From Chitinophaga deserti (GTDB taxonomy: Bacteria; Bacteroidota; Bacteroidia; Chitinophagales; Chitinophagaceae), in the NCBI RefSeq assembly GCF_003149455.1, contig NZ_QFFK01000013.1, forward strand, positions 92,559 through 156,558: a DNA stretch of 64,000 nucleotides, written 5' to 3'. This document shows, in pieces, positions 34,119 through 43,349 of the stretch (within the stretch, counting starts at the first letter, position 1; each line of letters opens with the position of its first letter). The position numbers and the translations under genes are program-made. The notes beneath the pieces were generated by a model. That model was not told the origin of the DNA and made no database searches. It saw nothing but the letters and a program-made list of their open reading frames with translations.

Positions 34119-37100
34119 TTAAAACTTCAGGTTAGCGCCCAGTGAAAACTGCCGCGGACGGGGGTACCCTCCGGGATCGAAGCCGCTGTACACTTCAGGG
34201 TTCAGGCCCTTGTAAGAAGTGAGGTAGGCCACGTTATACACGCTGCCGAAAACGTTCAGGCCCGAGGCTTTGAAGCGCTTCACCCATGCTGAGGGGAAGT
34301 CATACGTAAGCGTGATCTCACGCAGCGCGAGGAAGTCGCCTTTCTCAAACATCGCCGAAACATCGGAGTTGTAGCTGCTGTTGTTACCAAGACTGCCATT
34401 GCGGAGGTAGTTGCGCTGCCCGAAGTCATAATCCGCGAAAGAGAAGCGTGCATATTGCTTACCCGCATCACCCTGGTTCTTCCATACATTATCTGCCAGT
34501 GCCTCTGCAGGCGCACCTTCGTTGAACGCCCTGCCCTGTCCCAGTGAACGTGCCAGCGCACCGTTGCTTATCATATGGCCCATGGCATAATCCGCATTCA
34601 CGCGGAGGGAAATGCCTTTATAGCTGAATGTATTCTGGATACCGCCGATCTTATCGGGGTTGCGGTAGCCGATGAACACCTGATCTTTGGAATCGATCAC
34701 TCCATCGCTGTTTACATCTTCGAAAATGAAATCGCCACCGCGCTTGCCTACGATAATACCCTGCGGGGATGCGAGGTTATCTTTGATCTTCGCATTCCAG
34801 GCAGCCGCTTCCTCATCGGTAGCGAACACGCCCAGTACGTTGAAGGCGTAGATGGCGTAAGGGCGTTCTCCCACTGCGAGGCCGCCTGCTTCCACGAGTT
34901 TGCCGGCGGCTTTATCGTATACAAAATCACCACCCTGACGGTTCTTATCCCTGCCATTGGCGGGCAGTTCGGTGATGATGGTCTGGTTGAAGGCGAAGGT
35001 GAAATTGGTGCGCCAGAAGAAATCTTTCCCTTTGATCACATCAGCACCTATGGCTAACTCGATGCCCCTGTTGCGCAGTGCGCCGTTGTTGTAAGTGATG
35101 GAAGTGAAAGGCGATTCTGAAGGGAGGGGTTTGGAAGTGAGGCGGTCGGTGGTTACTTTACTGTAAACGTCCGCAGCGAGGGTGATCCTGTTGTTGAGGA
35201 AGCCCGCTTCCAGCCCGATGTCTGTAGTTTGGGTAGACTCCCAGCGCAGGCGCCTGTTGGCCAGCCCGGTACGCAGAATACCAGCGTTCATGGCATAACC
35301 GGCGGCGGAATACTCCCCATAGGTATCCACGATGCTGAGGCCGCTGAGACCCGTACCGCCCCAACTGGCACGCAGTTTCAGGGCACTTACTGTCTTGCTC
35401 TTCCAGAAATCTTCCCGGTCGATGTTCCAGCCTGCGGATACGGATGGGAAAAATGCATACTTGTGATCCGGCGCAAAGTTGGAGAAGCCATCGTAGCGGA
35501 GGGAGCCGCCGAGGATGTATTTGGATTTGTAATCGTAGTTAAACTGTCCGAACATACTGGCGGAGCGTGTTTCACCCAGTGTGGTCCTGAAATCTCCTAC
35601 GTTGGAGAATGGTTTGCCGTCGATGTAAATCAGCGGCTCTTCCTGGATGGTATAGATGTAATCGCTGGTAGCTCTTTGTGAGCCCATATCCTTGCTGTGG
35701 TTGGTGTTGCGGGTGAAGTTCACACCACCGAGGATCATCACGCGATGGTCTTTATTGAAATCCACATCGTACTGCAATACCTGGTCTATCATCAGCTGGC
35801 GGGAGTTGTTGGTATAATCATCTTTCCAGCGTTGCATACTGGGCTGTACTTCGTCGGCCGGGGTAGCCTTGCGCATGATGAGTTCGGTATAATCATCTAC
35901 CATGTAAGACAGGGAGGGCTTCCAGCGGAGACCTTTGATGATGGTATAATCCGCAGCCACTCGGGTTACGATACGTTCTGTAGAGGTGCGGATATCGTCG
36001 TATTTCAGCAGATGGAAGCGGTTGCGGGTAGTGTAGTTCTCCCCTGCCATTGGGTTGCCATCATCTTTGAAAGTACGGATGAGCGGGGTAATGCGGGTGG
36101 CGCGTACCAGATCGTTCTGAAAAGCATCCACATAGTTGGGATTGGTGTGCTGGTAGTTCACCATGAAATCGAGCCTTAGCCTGTCGGATGCCTGATAGCC
36201 GAAGTTACCCAGCGCGGAATACCGCTTATAGGCAGTGCCCACCAGTACACCAGCCTGATCGGTATAGCCCATGGAGAAGTTGTAATCTGCCTTGTCGGTT
36301 CCGCCGCTCAGCGTCACGTTCTCATTATTCGACAAACCCGTTTTCCAGAGCTGATCCTGGTATTTATTATCTGCATACAGCAACTTGGTACCGGGATTGA
36401 TGGGATCATCCATTACGCGCCATCCGCGGGAAAGCAGGTTATCTACGTATGCCTGTCCTTCCACCTGCAGAATATTATCGTACAGCGCGGTGAGGTAGAT
36501 GTTCTTTCCATAATCGCCCGGGCGGGTATATACGCGAGTACCGGCAGAAAAGCCGCCATTGTAAAGGAGGTTATTTTTATCGATGGCATCGGAAGTATTG
36601 GCAACCGTGATACGCGCCAGGCGGAGGTATTCTTCGGCAGAGAGGTAATCATAATCACGCGCCTGCGTTTCCCAGGTGCTGCGGTGTGAGAGGGTAACCG
36701 TGCTGCGGGCGTTCAGTTTCCCTTTCTTTGTTTTGATTACGATAACGCCATTGGCGCCACGCGCGCCATAAATGGCAGTGGAAGCCGCGTCTTTCATTAC
36801 CTGGAACGATTCGATATCGTCTGGGTTAATGTCGTTCATGGAACGGAATACCCCGTCGATCACAACGAGCGGGTTACTGCCATCCGAAGCGCCAACGGAA
36901 GCGCCGTTGTTATTGCCTAAGCCGGAACCATATACATTGGGCTTGGTGCCACCCCGGATAATAATATTATTCACCCCCACACCCGGTTGCCCCTGGGTAA
37001 TAGGGATCGATACCCCAGCTATCTTACCTTGCATAGCCTGCACGGGGTTGGGATTGGGGTTATTCTTCAGCTCGGCGATATCTAATTTAGAAATCGCGGA

Positions 37101-37487
37101 TGTCACTTTACGGGCCGATTGTTCGGTATAGCCTACAATGAGTACTTCGCCCAGTTGAGACGATGTTTCCGCCAGGTTCACGTTGATCTCACGGCGGTTA
37201 CCCACCGGAATTTCCTGCAAGGCATAGTTGATCATTCTGAAAAGTAAAGTAGCGCTGCCGGCAGGTACCTTCAGACTGTAGCGGCCATTAACATCGGTAA
37301 TGGCACCCTGGTTCGTGCCTTTAACGGACACGCTCACACCGATCAGGGGCTCGCGCGTTACGGAATCGCGCACGAGGCCTGATACCGTCCCTTCCCCGGA
37401 TTGGCCGAAACCCTGCTGTGTGGCAAACAGCAGAAGGAAACAGCAGCATAATCTTAGCAATGTCAAGTGTGGAAGTTTTGTGTACAT
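34119..37487 (-). CDS. SusC/RagA TonB-dependent receptor (sialic acid locus)
   Basis: 1122 residues. Signal peptide, then a CarboxypepD_reg-like domain (SGLVRDSVTREPLIGVSVSV, about 35-110), a TonB-box region and plug (ALQEIPVG, ARKVTSAISKLDI, then IIIRGGTKPNV and VFRSMNDINPDDIESFQVMKDAASTAIYGARGANGVIVIKTKKG), and a 22-strand barrel ending in LGANLKF. It has no STN domain, so it is not expected to talk to a FecR anti-sigma factor; control should come from the upstream GntR regulator. First gene of the eight-gene sialic acid operon. Confidence 0.95.
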   Translation of the reverse strand: MYTKLPHLTLLRLCCCFLLLFATQQGFGQSGEGTVSGLVRDSVTREPLIGVSVSVKGTNQGAITDVNGRYSLKVPAGSATLLFRMINYALQEIPVGNRREINVNLAETSSQLGEVLIVGYTEQSARKVTSAISKLDIAELKNNPNPNPVQAMQGKIAGVSIPITQGQPGVGVNNIIIRGGTKPNVYGSGLGNNNGASVGASDGSNPLVVIDGVFRSMNDINPDDIESFQVMKDAASTAIYGARGANGVIVIKTKKGKLNARSTVTLSHRSTWETQARDYDYLSAEEYLRLARITVANTSDAIDKNNLLYNGGFSAGTRVYTRPGDYGKNIYLTALYDNILQVEGQAYVDNLLSRGWRVMDDPINPGTKLLYADNKYQDQLWKTGLSNNENVTLSGGTDKADYNFSMGYTDQAGVLVGTAYKRYSALGNFGYQASDRLRLDFMVNYQHTNPNYVDAFQNDLVRATRITPLIRTFKDDGNPMAGENYTTRNRFHLLKYDDIRTSTERIVTRVAADYTIIKGLRWKPSLSYMVDDYTELIMRKATPADEVQPSMQRWKDDYTNNSRQLMIDQVLQYDVDFNKDHRVMILGGVNFTRNTNHSKDMGSQRATSDYIYTIQEEPLIYIDGKPFSNVGDFRTTLGETRSASMFGQFNYDYKSKYILGGSLRYDGFSNFAPDHKYAFFPSVSAGWNIDREDFWKSKTVSALKLRASWGGTGLSGLSIVDTYGEYSAAGYAMNAGILRTGLANRRLRWESTQTTDIGLEAGFLNNRITLAADVYSKVTTDRLTSKPLPSESPFTSITYNNGALRNRGIELAIGADVIKGKDFFWRTNFTFAFNQTIITELPANGRDKNRQGGDFVYDKAAGKLVEAGGLAVGERPYAIYAFNVLGVFATDEEAAAWNAKIKDNLASPQGIIVGKRGGDFIFEDVNSDGVIDSKDQVFIGYRNPDKIGGIQNTFSYKGISLRVNADYAMGHMISNGALARSLGQGRAFNEGAPAEALADNVWKNQGDAGKQYARFSFADYDFGQRNYLRNGSLGNNSSYNSDVSAMFEKGDFLALREITLTYDFPSAWVKRFKASGLNVFGSVYNVAYLTSYKGLNPEVYSGFDPGGYPRPRQFSLGANLKF

Positions 37488-37625
37488 AAGATTGAATGAA
37501 ATGTCCGCACCGCCGGCGCGTTAAACGTCTGCGGCAAAAGCGTGGCAAGACCGGCGCAGGCTACTGGCGGTCCGCTGGCTGGCGGAGAATGATTGAATAA
37601 TTTAAAAAGAGGAAGATTACAGCTC

Positions 37626-37662
37626 CTCTAACGTTGGAATCTAGCTGGTCATAACGTTGTCC
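37626..37662. promoter_or_regulatory. Candidate operator, paired AACGTT sites
   Basis: Two identical palindromic AACGTT words (37630 and 37653) are 23 bp apart, roughly two helical turns, about 145 bp ahead of the SusC start. Between them is CTGGTCAT, similar to one half of a FadR-type site. I infer, weakly, a site for the GntR regulator encoded next door. Confidence 0.25.
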
Positions 37663-37744
37663 TATTTAGTAGTTATGTTCTACATATTAAAAGTAGGTAT
37701 TTTTTGGAATAACAGCATATTAATTTTTGCGAACGGTAAAAAAG

Positions 37745-37775
37745 GAGTATAAAAAAGCCCGCTGTCTGAGCGGGC
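37745..37775 (-). terminator. Intrinsic terminator after the GntR regulator gene
   Basis: 7-bp stem GCCCGCT/AGCGGGC (37757-37763 with 37769-37775), loop GTCTG; on the minus strand it is followed by TTTTTTATAC. It separates the regulator transcript from the sialic acid operon, which therefore needs its own promoter between 37488 and 37745. Confidence 0.8.
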
Positions 37776-37783
37776 GGAGAGCA

Positions 37784-38464
37784 TTACTTTGTTTGGCGGA
37801 GGCGGTCCAGATGCGGCTGCAGATGTGAAAGCATGCCGTCTTTAAACTCCTGCACCGTTCCTTTCTTGAGGATACGTACAAGATCTTTATGGGTGATTTT
37901 GCCGGATACATATTTCTTGTTCTCCAGCTTCATCACATATCCAAAAACGGGCAGCAGCAGGTTCTGGAAACGCTTCATCGTTTCGTTGCCGGTCATCTCA
38001 TACAGCTTACCGTGGAAAGCGATCTCATTGTTAATGCGGAAATTATTGCCTTTCACCTCACCGGCGGCGATCTCTTCCAGCTCGGCGATGTCTTCTTTCG
38101 TTTTGCGGATAAACAGCAGATCAGCGATACCCAGTTCCAGTACCAGGCGCAGTTCGAAGAGGTCCTGCAATGTAGCCTCGTCCATGATCTCGGGGGTGAG
38201 TACTTTCTCGAAGGTACCTACAATGTCTGGGTTACTGATAACCATGCCGGACTTCTTCTTGGTTTCAATGATGCCCAGCATCTTGAATCTGCTGAGCGCC
38301 TCTCGGACTACGTTGCGGCTTACGCCGAGGGAGGCGGCCAGTTCCAGCTCGGTGGGCAGCGGATCGCCGGGTTTGAAGTTCTCTTTGGCAAAGTACTCCC
38401 GCAGGGAAGCTTCCACCCTTTCGGCCATGGATTTGGCGGCAATCGGCTTGATACCGTTCAGCAT
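37784..38464 (-). CDS. GntR/FadR-family transcriptional regulator, NanR-like
   Basis: 226 residues from the ATG at 38464 (a TTG at 38494 is rejected). The winged helix-turn-helix is at about 15-80 (PLPTELELAASLGVSRNVVREALSRFKMLGII, then KKKSGMVI). The FCD ligand-binding domain follows at about 95-215 (DLFELRLVLELGIADLL, NNEIAFHGKLYEMTGN). E. coli NanR, the sialic acid regulator, belongs to this subfamily and binds N-acetylneuraminate. Adjacent to and codirectional with the sialic acid operon, this protein is the likely repressor or activator of that operon. Confidence 0.85.
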   Translation of the reverse strand: MLNGIKPIAAKSMAERVEASLREYFAKENFKPGDPLPTELELAASLGVSRNVVREALSRFKMLGIIETKKKSGMVISNPDIVGTFEKVLTPEIMDEATLQDLFELRLVLELGIADLLFIRKTKEDIAELEEIAAGEVKGNNFRINNEIAFHGKLYEMTGNETMKRFQNLLLPVFGYVMKLENKKYVSGKITHKDLVRILKKGTVQEFKDGMLSHLQPHLDRLRQTK

Positions 38465-38620
38465 AAGTTTTAGTTTTGTACTACAAGTGAACAAATATAT
38501 GACTTTGACCGGGATTCTGCATTCTCCGGTTCATTTCCCCTGGCTGCAACTGGTGGGCTCCATCCTGCGGTTCGTGGGTAAATCTCTGGCCAAAAGCCAT
38601 GGCATCATCAATTTACAGCC

Positions 38621-39232
38621 ATGCAACCGGAAAAGATCAAGAATAAGGGACAGGCCCGCCTGTTTGAGAACCAGTACCTGGAAATGCTGACTAAAACGCA
38701 CCCGCTCGTTATCTGGGGTATGTATATCCCCATCATCGGGTGGATGTTGTATTACAGCGTAAGCGATATAGGCATGGGCGCCTGGCAGGCAACGGGGATT
38801 TTTACGGCAGGTATCTTCGCCTGGACTTTCTTCGAATACATTATGCACCGCTTTGTATTTCACTTTATCACCGAAAACCAGCGGCTCCGACGTATCATCT
38901 ATACACTGCATGGCAACCATCACGAATTCCCGCGGGACAGGCAGCGCCTCTTCATGCCACCCGTGCCCAGCCTGCTGATAGCCTCTCTTATCTTTGGCAT
39001 TATGCGGCTGATAATGGGGGTTACAGCATATGCCTTTTTCCCCGGTTTTATTTTGGGTTATCTGTTATATGGCAGCATCCATTACGCCATTCACGCCTGG
39101 CGCCCGCCGTTCCCTTTTATGAAGCCACTCTGGCGCAACCATCATCTGCACCATTACCAAAGTGAGCACCGCGGGTTTGGAGTAAGCTCTTCGCTGTGGG
39201 ACCGTATTTTCGGGACTTTCTTCCGGGAATGA
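38621..39232 (+). CDS. Fatty acid hydroxylase / sterol desaturase family membrane enzyme
   Basis: 203 residues, about four membrane helices. The di-iron His clusters are all present: HRFVFH (76-81), HGNHH (97-101), HYAIH (154-158) and NHHLHHYQ (173-179), where the Gln and the spacing match fatty acid 2-hydroxylases. Product inferred: 2-hydroxy fatty acids for sphingolipids or ornithine lipids, common in Bacteroidota membranes. Divergent from the GntR gene with 156 bp between. Confidence 0.85.
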   Translation: MQPEKIKNKGQARLFENQYLEMLTKTHPLVIWGMYIPIIGWMLYYSVSDIGMGAWQATGIFTAGIFAWTFFEYIMHRFVFHFITENQRLRRIIYTLHGNHHEFPRDRQRLFMPPVPSLLIASLIFGIMRLIMGVTAYAFFPGFILGYLLYGSIHYAIHAWRPPFPFMKPLWRNHHLHHYQSEHRGFGVSSSLWDRIFGTFFRE

Positions 39233-39270
39233 TTCGAAAAATGTAATTTCGGTGATTCTTATCATTATCT

Positions 39271-40341
39271 ATGAAATGGATCATCCTGCTGCTGGCCGTT
39301 CTGGCAGCCTTTACCGCTCAGGCACAACCGTTGCAACCCACTACCAGCGAAATCCCTGCTTTTTCCCAGGCATTGCTGCAGGAATTCCTGCAGGGCAAGG
39401 CCGAAACACGGAACAATCTTTCCATCCTGCTGCCGGATGCAGAACCCACCATCCGGAAGGCCGCTAAAGGTGGCGCTCCATTCAATGCAGCAATAGACGC
39501 AACTTTCCGCATGGCAGGCAGCCGGGAAGCCTACCACAGCTTTCTTCAAACCCTCCAATTGCCGGCGTCATCCGTTACCCGGCTCACCGAATACGCGATG
39601 TACCTGTTCGCCGATAATAGCAAACGGAACTACCTCGTGCCGTCGCTGTACAACTATGGCACCAAAATGTTCATAGACACGGCGCGGCAATGGTACCATA
39701 TCGTAACTATTACACCACAGTCTTCCGAAATACGCAAATATCCCACGGCTCAGAATATCGAAGTAGCCGATAAGGTAAACCCGGTCCTGGTACTGACCGG
39801 CCAATTCAAAGACAAGAATTTCATTACAGATTCCCTCCCACAAACTAACTTTTACTTCTTCCTGGACGGTGTACTCGGTGAGCAGACCGGTGAAAACGAA
39901 ATACGTGAGTATTTCGAATGTACGCCCACCGGTGTGTTTCTCCAGCAACCTCCTGTTCCGGTGTATGCCTTCTACCTGCAGCAACAAACCGCCACTACGC
40001 CGGAGTCGCCCTCACAGGAAAGCCTGCCTGTTCCACAACGGGCTGATGAAGCCCCCACATATCCCGGAGGTGATGACGGAGTTACCCTGTTTCTGAAAAG
40101 GCACCTCCGCTATCCGGATGCCGCAGGCCGTTATGGTATTTCAGGCTACGTAATCGTACGGTTTGATGTAGATACCCGGGGGAAAGTAAAAAATGTGAAA
40201 ACCATAGGCGTAAAAATAGGATATGGCCTGGAGGATGAAGCTATCCGTGTGGTTAAACAAATGTCTGACTGGATTCCAGCTAAATTAAATGGAAACCCTA
40301 TTGAAGCAGCATGCCAATTGCGCATATGGTTTGATAAATAA
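39271..40341 (+). CDS. Secreted protein with C-terminal TonB domain
   Basis: 356 residues. Signal peptide KWIILLLAVLAAFTAQAQ, then an unrecognised alpha/beta domain (about 20-235) and a short Pro/Ser/Gln linker. Residues 265-356 form a TonB C-terminal domain (FLKRHLRYPDAAGRYGISGYVIVRFDVDTRGKVKNVKTI, ending CQLRIWFDK). No N-terminal membrane anchor is seen, so it is not a classic energy-transducing TonB but a periplasmic relative, a type frequent in Bacteroidota. It begins 38 bp after the fatty acid hydroxylase and may share its transcript. Confidence 0.8.
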   Translation: MKWIILLLAVLAAFTAQAQPLQPTTSEIPAFSQALLQEFLQGKAETRNNLSILLPDAEPTIRKAAKGGAPFNAAIDATFRMAGSREAYHSFLQTLQLPASSVTRLTEYAMYLFADNSKRNYLVPSLYNYGTKMFIDTARQWYHIVTITPQSSEIRKYPTAQNIEVADKVNPVLVLTGQFKDKNFITDSLPQTNFYFFLDGVLGEQTGENEIREYFECTPTGVFLQQPPVPVYAFYLQQQTATTPESPSQESLPVPQRADEAPTYPGGDDGVTLFLKRHLRYPDAAGRYGISGYVIVRFDVDTRGKVKNVKTIGVKIGYGLEDEAIRVVKQMSDWIPAKLNGNPIEAACQLRIWFDK

Positions 40342-40377
40342 CGGCCCGGAAAGATGACATAAATCAATCATTTGGCT

Positions 40378-40385
40378 TACATTTG
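40378..40385 (+). promoter_or_regulatory. -7 promoter box (TACATTTG)
   Basis: Perfect TAnnTTTG match; it would give the eCIS-core gene at 40527 a leader of about 135 nt. No -33 element recognised. Confidence 0.3.
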
Positions 40386-40526
40386 GATACGCAAGCAAAG
40401 GAGCAGTACGCCAGTAAGGCCATTGTGAATCATCAGCCCCAGATACAAAACCCCAGCATTACCCTTCAGATCGTCAGAGAAACGAATTGATAACAACGCT
40501 TACGCCTCCCGGGGCGCAGGCGAAAT

Positions 40527-41939
40527 ATGTTCCCCATGCGTAATGTCCGCCGTAAATCCAGCGAACCGTCCCGGAAGCCTTCCGCCCAGCCGTCCTTCTT
40601 TCAGCCTTCGAACGCCGGGGGTATGTCAGATAAGCTGGCCGCCAGCCGTGGAAAGGGCCAGCCCCTGCCACAGGACACCCGGCAATTCATGGAAAAGGCT
40701 TTTCAGGCCGATTTCTCCAACGTTAATATCCATACCGGTGATCAGGCACAGCATATGAGCCGCGATATCCATGCTGCAGCCTTCACCTACGGGAACGATA
40801 TCTACTTCAACCAGCAACAATTTAAACCCAATACCCCTGAAGGCCAGCATCTGCTTGCCCACGAACTCACCCACGTGCTGCAACAGGGTAAGAACATAGC
40901 CCCCCGCATTCAGCGGGCCGACATCTACCACCGCCAGCTCACCTGGGCCGACTTCAAAGCCGATCTTCCCAAGAAAACACAGGGCTTTGATGCAGTAACC
41001 AGCTCCGACATTGAGCCATTCGATATGGCTGCTTACCCCTTTAAGAAACTATCGGAAACCGAAAACGGCACTACCATTACTGCAGGTAAAAAAACGACCG
41101 ACTGCGAAAAAGGCATGGATAAAGACAAGAAGGCTGCCGAACACCCTGATAAATACAAGGCTTTCAAAGTCAATATTGAAGGCGATACCAGTAAGCTGGC
41201 TATTAAAGCCTTTATGCGGCAGGAAAAATCGTGGGCAAAGAAATGGCTGTACGACCCAAAAGAGCGCGCCACCCATGCCGATACCTTTGTACCGGGCTGC
41301 GAGAGCCATTTCAACGCAAAAGCTAAATCCGCCGGCAAATCCTGCGACGGCGATGTGAAGAATTGCGAATCCGCGTTCAAGAAGAAGAAACTATCTTCCT
41401 ACAGTATATACAACACTACCGTCAGCAGTGCGGCCGACTGCGGCAATATTAAAACCGCCTGTGTGAACGACCGCATGTCGGGCATTACCTATCAATGGAA
41501 GAACCACAACAGCGTAACAGTAGACGCCAGCAAACTGGCAGATTGCAAAACCTCCTTCCGCAAAGGCCTCATAGATACAGGACTGGAAGATTCCAGCACC
41601 TCGCTCCTTAACCACGAACAGCGCCACTTCGATATTACCCACCAGGTGGCAGAGAAGATCTCTTCTGCACTGCAAACCCTGGCTTCCGGGTTCTCCGTTA
41701 AGGAAGTGGAAGCATGCGGAAAAGGAAATGCGCTGGCCGCGGCAGAAAAAGCCCTCGCCGGCCAACGCAAACAGTTAAAGGATAAAATGAGCGCCATCAA
41801 GAAAACACTGAGCACCTACCAGAATAACTACGATAGCGAAACCAACCATAGCAAGGTTACAAAGGCTCAGGATTGGTGGAACAGCAATATAGACGCCGGA
41901 TTACCCAAATCTTCCGGTAAGAAAGACAAATTCATTTAA
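40527..41939 (+). CDS. eCIS-core (DUF4157) protein with DUF922-like second metallopeptidase motif
   Basis: 470 residues, no signal peptide; start may also be Met4. The N-terminal DUF4157 domain (about 45-122) contains FQADFSNVNIHTGDQA, then a canonical HELTH at 112-116 in LLAHELTHVLQQG. The C-terminal region (135-385) opens with RQLTWADFKADLP and holds a second HExxH (HEQRH, 363-367) in LLNHEQRHFDITHQ, as in DUF922 secreted Zn-proteases. Cys residues suggest disulfides. DUF4157 proteins are linked to extracellular contractile injection systems as cargo or accessory factors. No contractile tube or sheath genes are in this window, so the protein is isolated here. Confidence 0.8.
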   Translation: MFPMRNVRRKSSEPSRKPSAQPSFFQPSNAGGMSDKLAASRGKGQPLPQDTRQFMEKAFQADFSNVNIHTGDQAQHMSRDIHAAAFTYGNDIYFNQQQFKPNTPEGQHLLAHELTHVLQQGKNIAPRIQRADIYHRQLTWADFKADLPKKTQGFDAVTSSDIEPFDMAAYPFKKLSETENGTTITAGKKTTDCEKGMDKDKKAAEHPDKYKAFKVNIEGDTSKLAIKAFMRQEKSWAKKWLYDPKERATHADTFVPGCESHFNAKAKSAGKSCDGDVKNCESAFKKKKLSSYSIYNTTVSSAADCGNIKTACVNDRMSGITYQWKNHNSVTVDASKLADCKTSFRKGLIDTGLEDSSTSLLNHEQRHFDITHQVAEKISSALQTLASGFSVKEVEACGKGNALAAAEKALAGQRKQLKDKMSAIKKTLSTYQNNYDSETNHSKVTKAQDWWNSNIDAGLPKSSGKKDKFI

Positions 41940-41941
41940 CC

Positions 41942-42832
41942 TCAGTTATTGTCTTTGTTGACCATCTGCATGATCTTCAGTTTGTCGATAATAAGCAGGA
42001 GGATAAATGACGACAGGGCAATGAAGAAAGTGATACCCACGCATAATAGGTAAAACTGCACCGTCCATTCCAGCGCAACTTTCACCCGCTGAAGGAAGGA
42101 TATTCCTGCTTTGGGGCGGCCTTCATACAGGGAGAATTTCACTGTACAGAACTCGTTTTCCGTATTAAAGTTCCCCAACTGAACGCCCAGTTCCTGGAGG
42201 CTGGATTCTATTTCGAGAATCTTATCGTGCAGGGTTACGAAATCGCCGATCTCTCCTCCTTTTGAATTGAGCTCCTGCAATGAAGCCAGTGTTTTTTCCA
42301 GAGAAGCCTTGCGGGCATTGAGCTGGCGGTATTCATTGGTTTTATCTTCTTTAATTACAGACATGGCGCGGATATCCCCGATCTTGCGGATCTCCGTGTA
42401 GAACGAATCAAAGGCCTGCGGTACGATACCGATGAGCAGATGCAGCTCCCGCTGGCCTTTCAGTCCGAAAGCCTTCTCGTATTGAATCACTCCCTTAAAC
42501 CCTGCGGTTTTGGCACGGATGGCCTTGTCATCTTCCTCAAACCGCGACGACTGGGAGGTAACATCAGCAGTTTTCTCATACTTCTGTGAGTTGGAGGATT
42601 TACCGTCATCTAAGCGCATTTCGCTGATTGCTGCACTCTGGTAAGCGCCTTTCTCGGAAGCATAGTTTTTCCGGAGATTGGTAAGCCCGTCAAAATAACC
42701 ACCGATCGTGGAAGAATCCCGGGTGGCTGGTGAAAGGTAGCCATGCGTGATGCGGAAAATAAATAGCAGGAAGAAGCCGGCAATAAACCAGCGGCCGATG
42801 CGCCAGGCGCGTTTAGCGAAAGTGGATTTCAT
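41942..42832 (-). CDS. DUF4349 membrane protein
   Basis: 296 residues. An N-terminal transmembrane helix (WRIGRWFIAGFFLLFIF, about 10-27), a central helix-rich region (residues about 105-255) with the DUF4349 pattern SKGGEIGDFVTLHDKILEIESSLQELG, and a C-terminal membrane helix (about 258-284). DUF4349 proteins sit at the inner membrane with a large periplasmic part; function unknown. It converges with the eCIS-core gene, with only 2 bp between stop codons, and no terminator can fit there. Confidence 0.85.
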   Translation of the reverse strand: MKSTFAKRAWRIGRWFIAGFFLLFIFRITHGYLSPATRDSSTIGGYFDGLTNLRKNYASEKGAYQSAAISEMRLDDGKSSNSQKYEKTADVTSQSSRFEEDDKAIRAKTAGFKGVIQYEKAFGLKGQRELHLLIGIVPQAFDSFYTEIRKIGDIRAMSVIKEDKTNEYRQLNARKASLEKTLASLQELNSKGGEIGDFVTLHDKILEIESSLQELGVQLGNFNTENEFCTVKFSLYEGRPKAGISFLQRVKVALEWTVQFYLLCVGITFFIALSSFILLLIIDKLKIMQMVNKDNN

Positions 42833-42921
42833 CGTAAGGATATTGGTGCTTTTGTAAGGGATGTTGCTAATGCAGAAATTCCATAAAAATTCCTTTAATA
42901 TTCCGGTCCATGGTTTCAGTA

Positions 42922-43332
42922 CTATTCAGTTCCTGAAGCAGATACTTGCGCCGGAGGGCAGGCCGCCCTTGCAAATACATAGGTAATCTTTATCCTTTCC
43001 CACTTCTTCCTTTTAAGATACATGGGCCGCAGGTAAGAGTTCTTAGCCAGGTAGAGGTACCGCGGGTGAGGCCATAGCTTCCGCATGGTATCCTGTGGGA
43101 TGGTGTTATTGGGCTCATACTGCAAAATCAGTGTATCGCCGGACTTATGCCAGTTGCCGGTTAACTCCACCCCGTAAGGCTGGTATTGAACAGTGAAGCG
43201 GCCGTTGGCACGGAGGGACATCGTTTCAAGGATGGAGCCACGGTCTTTACGGTAGCATTCCACCACCGAATCCCCCACCTGCCGGGGGCTTCCGGTGTTC
43301 AAAGTAAGGGCTATTAGGAGAAAGGAGATCAT
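42922..43332 (-). CDS. Small lipocalin-like hypothetical protein
   Basis: 136 residues. A weak N-terminal signal (ISFLLIALTLNTGS) and a beta pattern LRANGRFTVQYQPYGVELTGNWHKSGDTLILQYEPNN recall the lipocalin-like small proteins of Bacteroidota, in which a G-x-W-K/H-x-x-G-D-T-L motif repeats. The end is cysteine-containing and of low order. Role unknown. Its start is 17 bp after the ROK regulator stop, in the same direction, so it may be co-expressed. Confidence 0.55.
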   Translation of the reverse strand: MISFLLIALTLNTGSPRQVGDSVVECYRKDRGSILETMSLRANGRFTVQYQPYGVELTGNWHKSGDTLILQYEPNNTIPQDTMRKLWPHPRYLYLAKNSYLRPMYLKRKKWERIKITYVFARAACPPAQVSASGTE

Positions 43333-43349
43333 GCGTTTACTATTTATGT

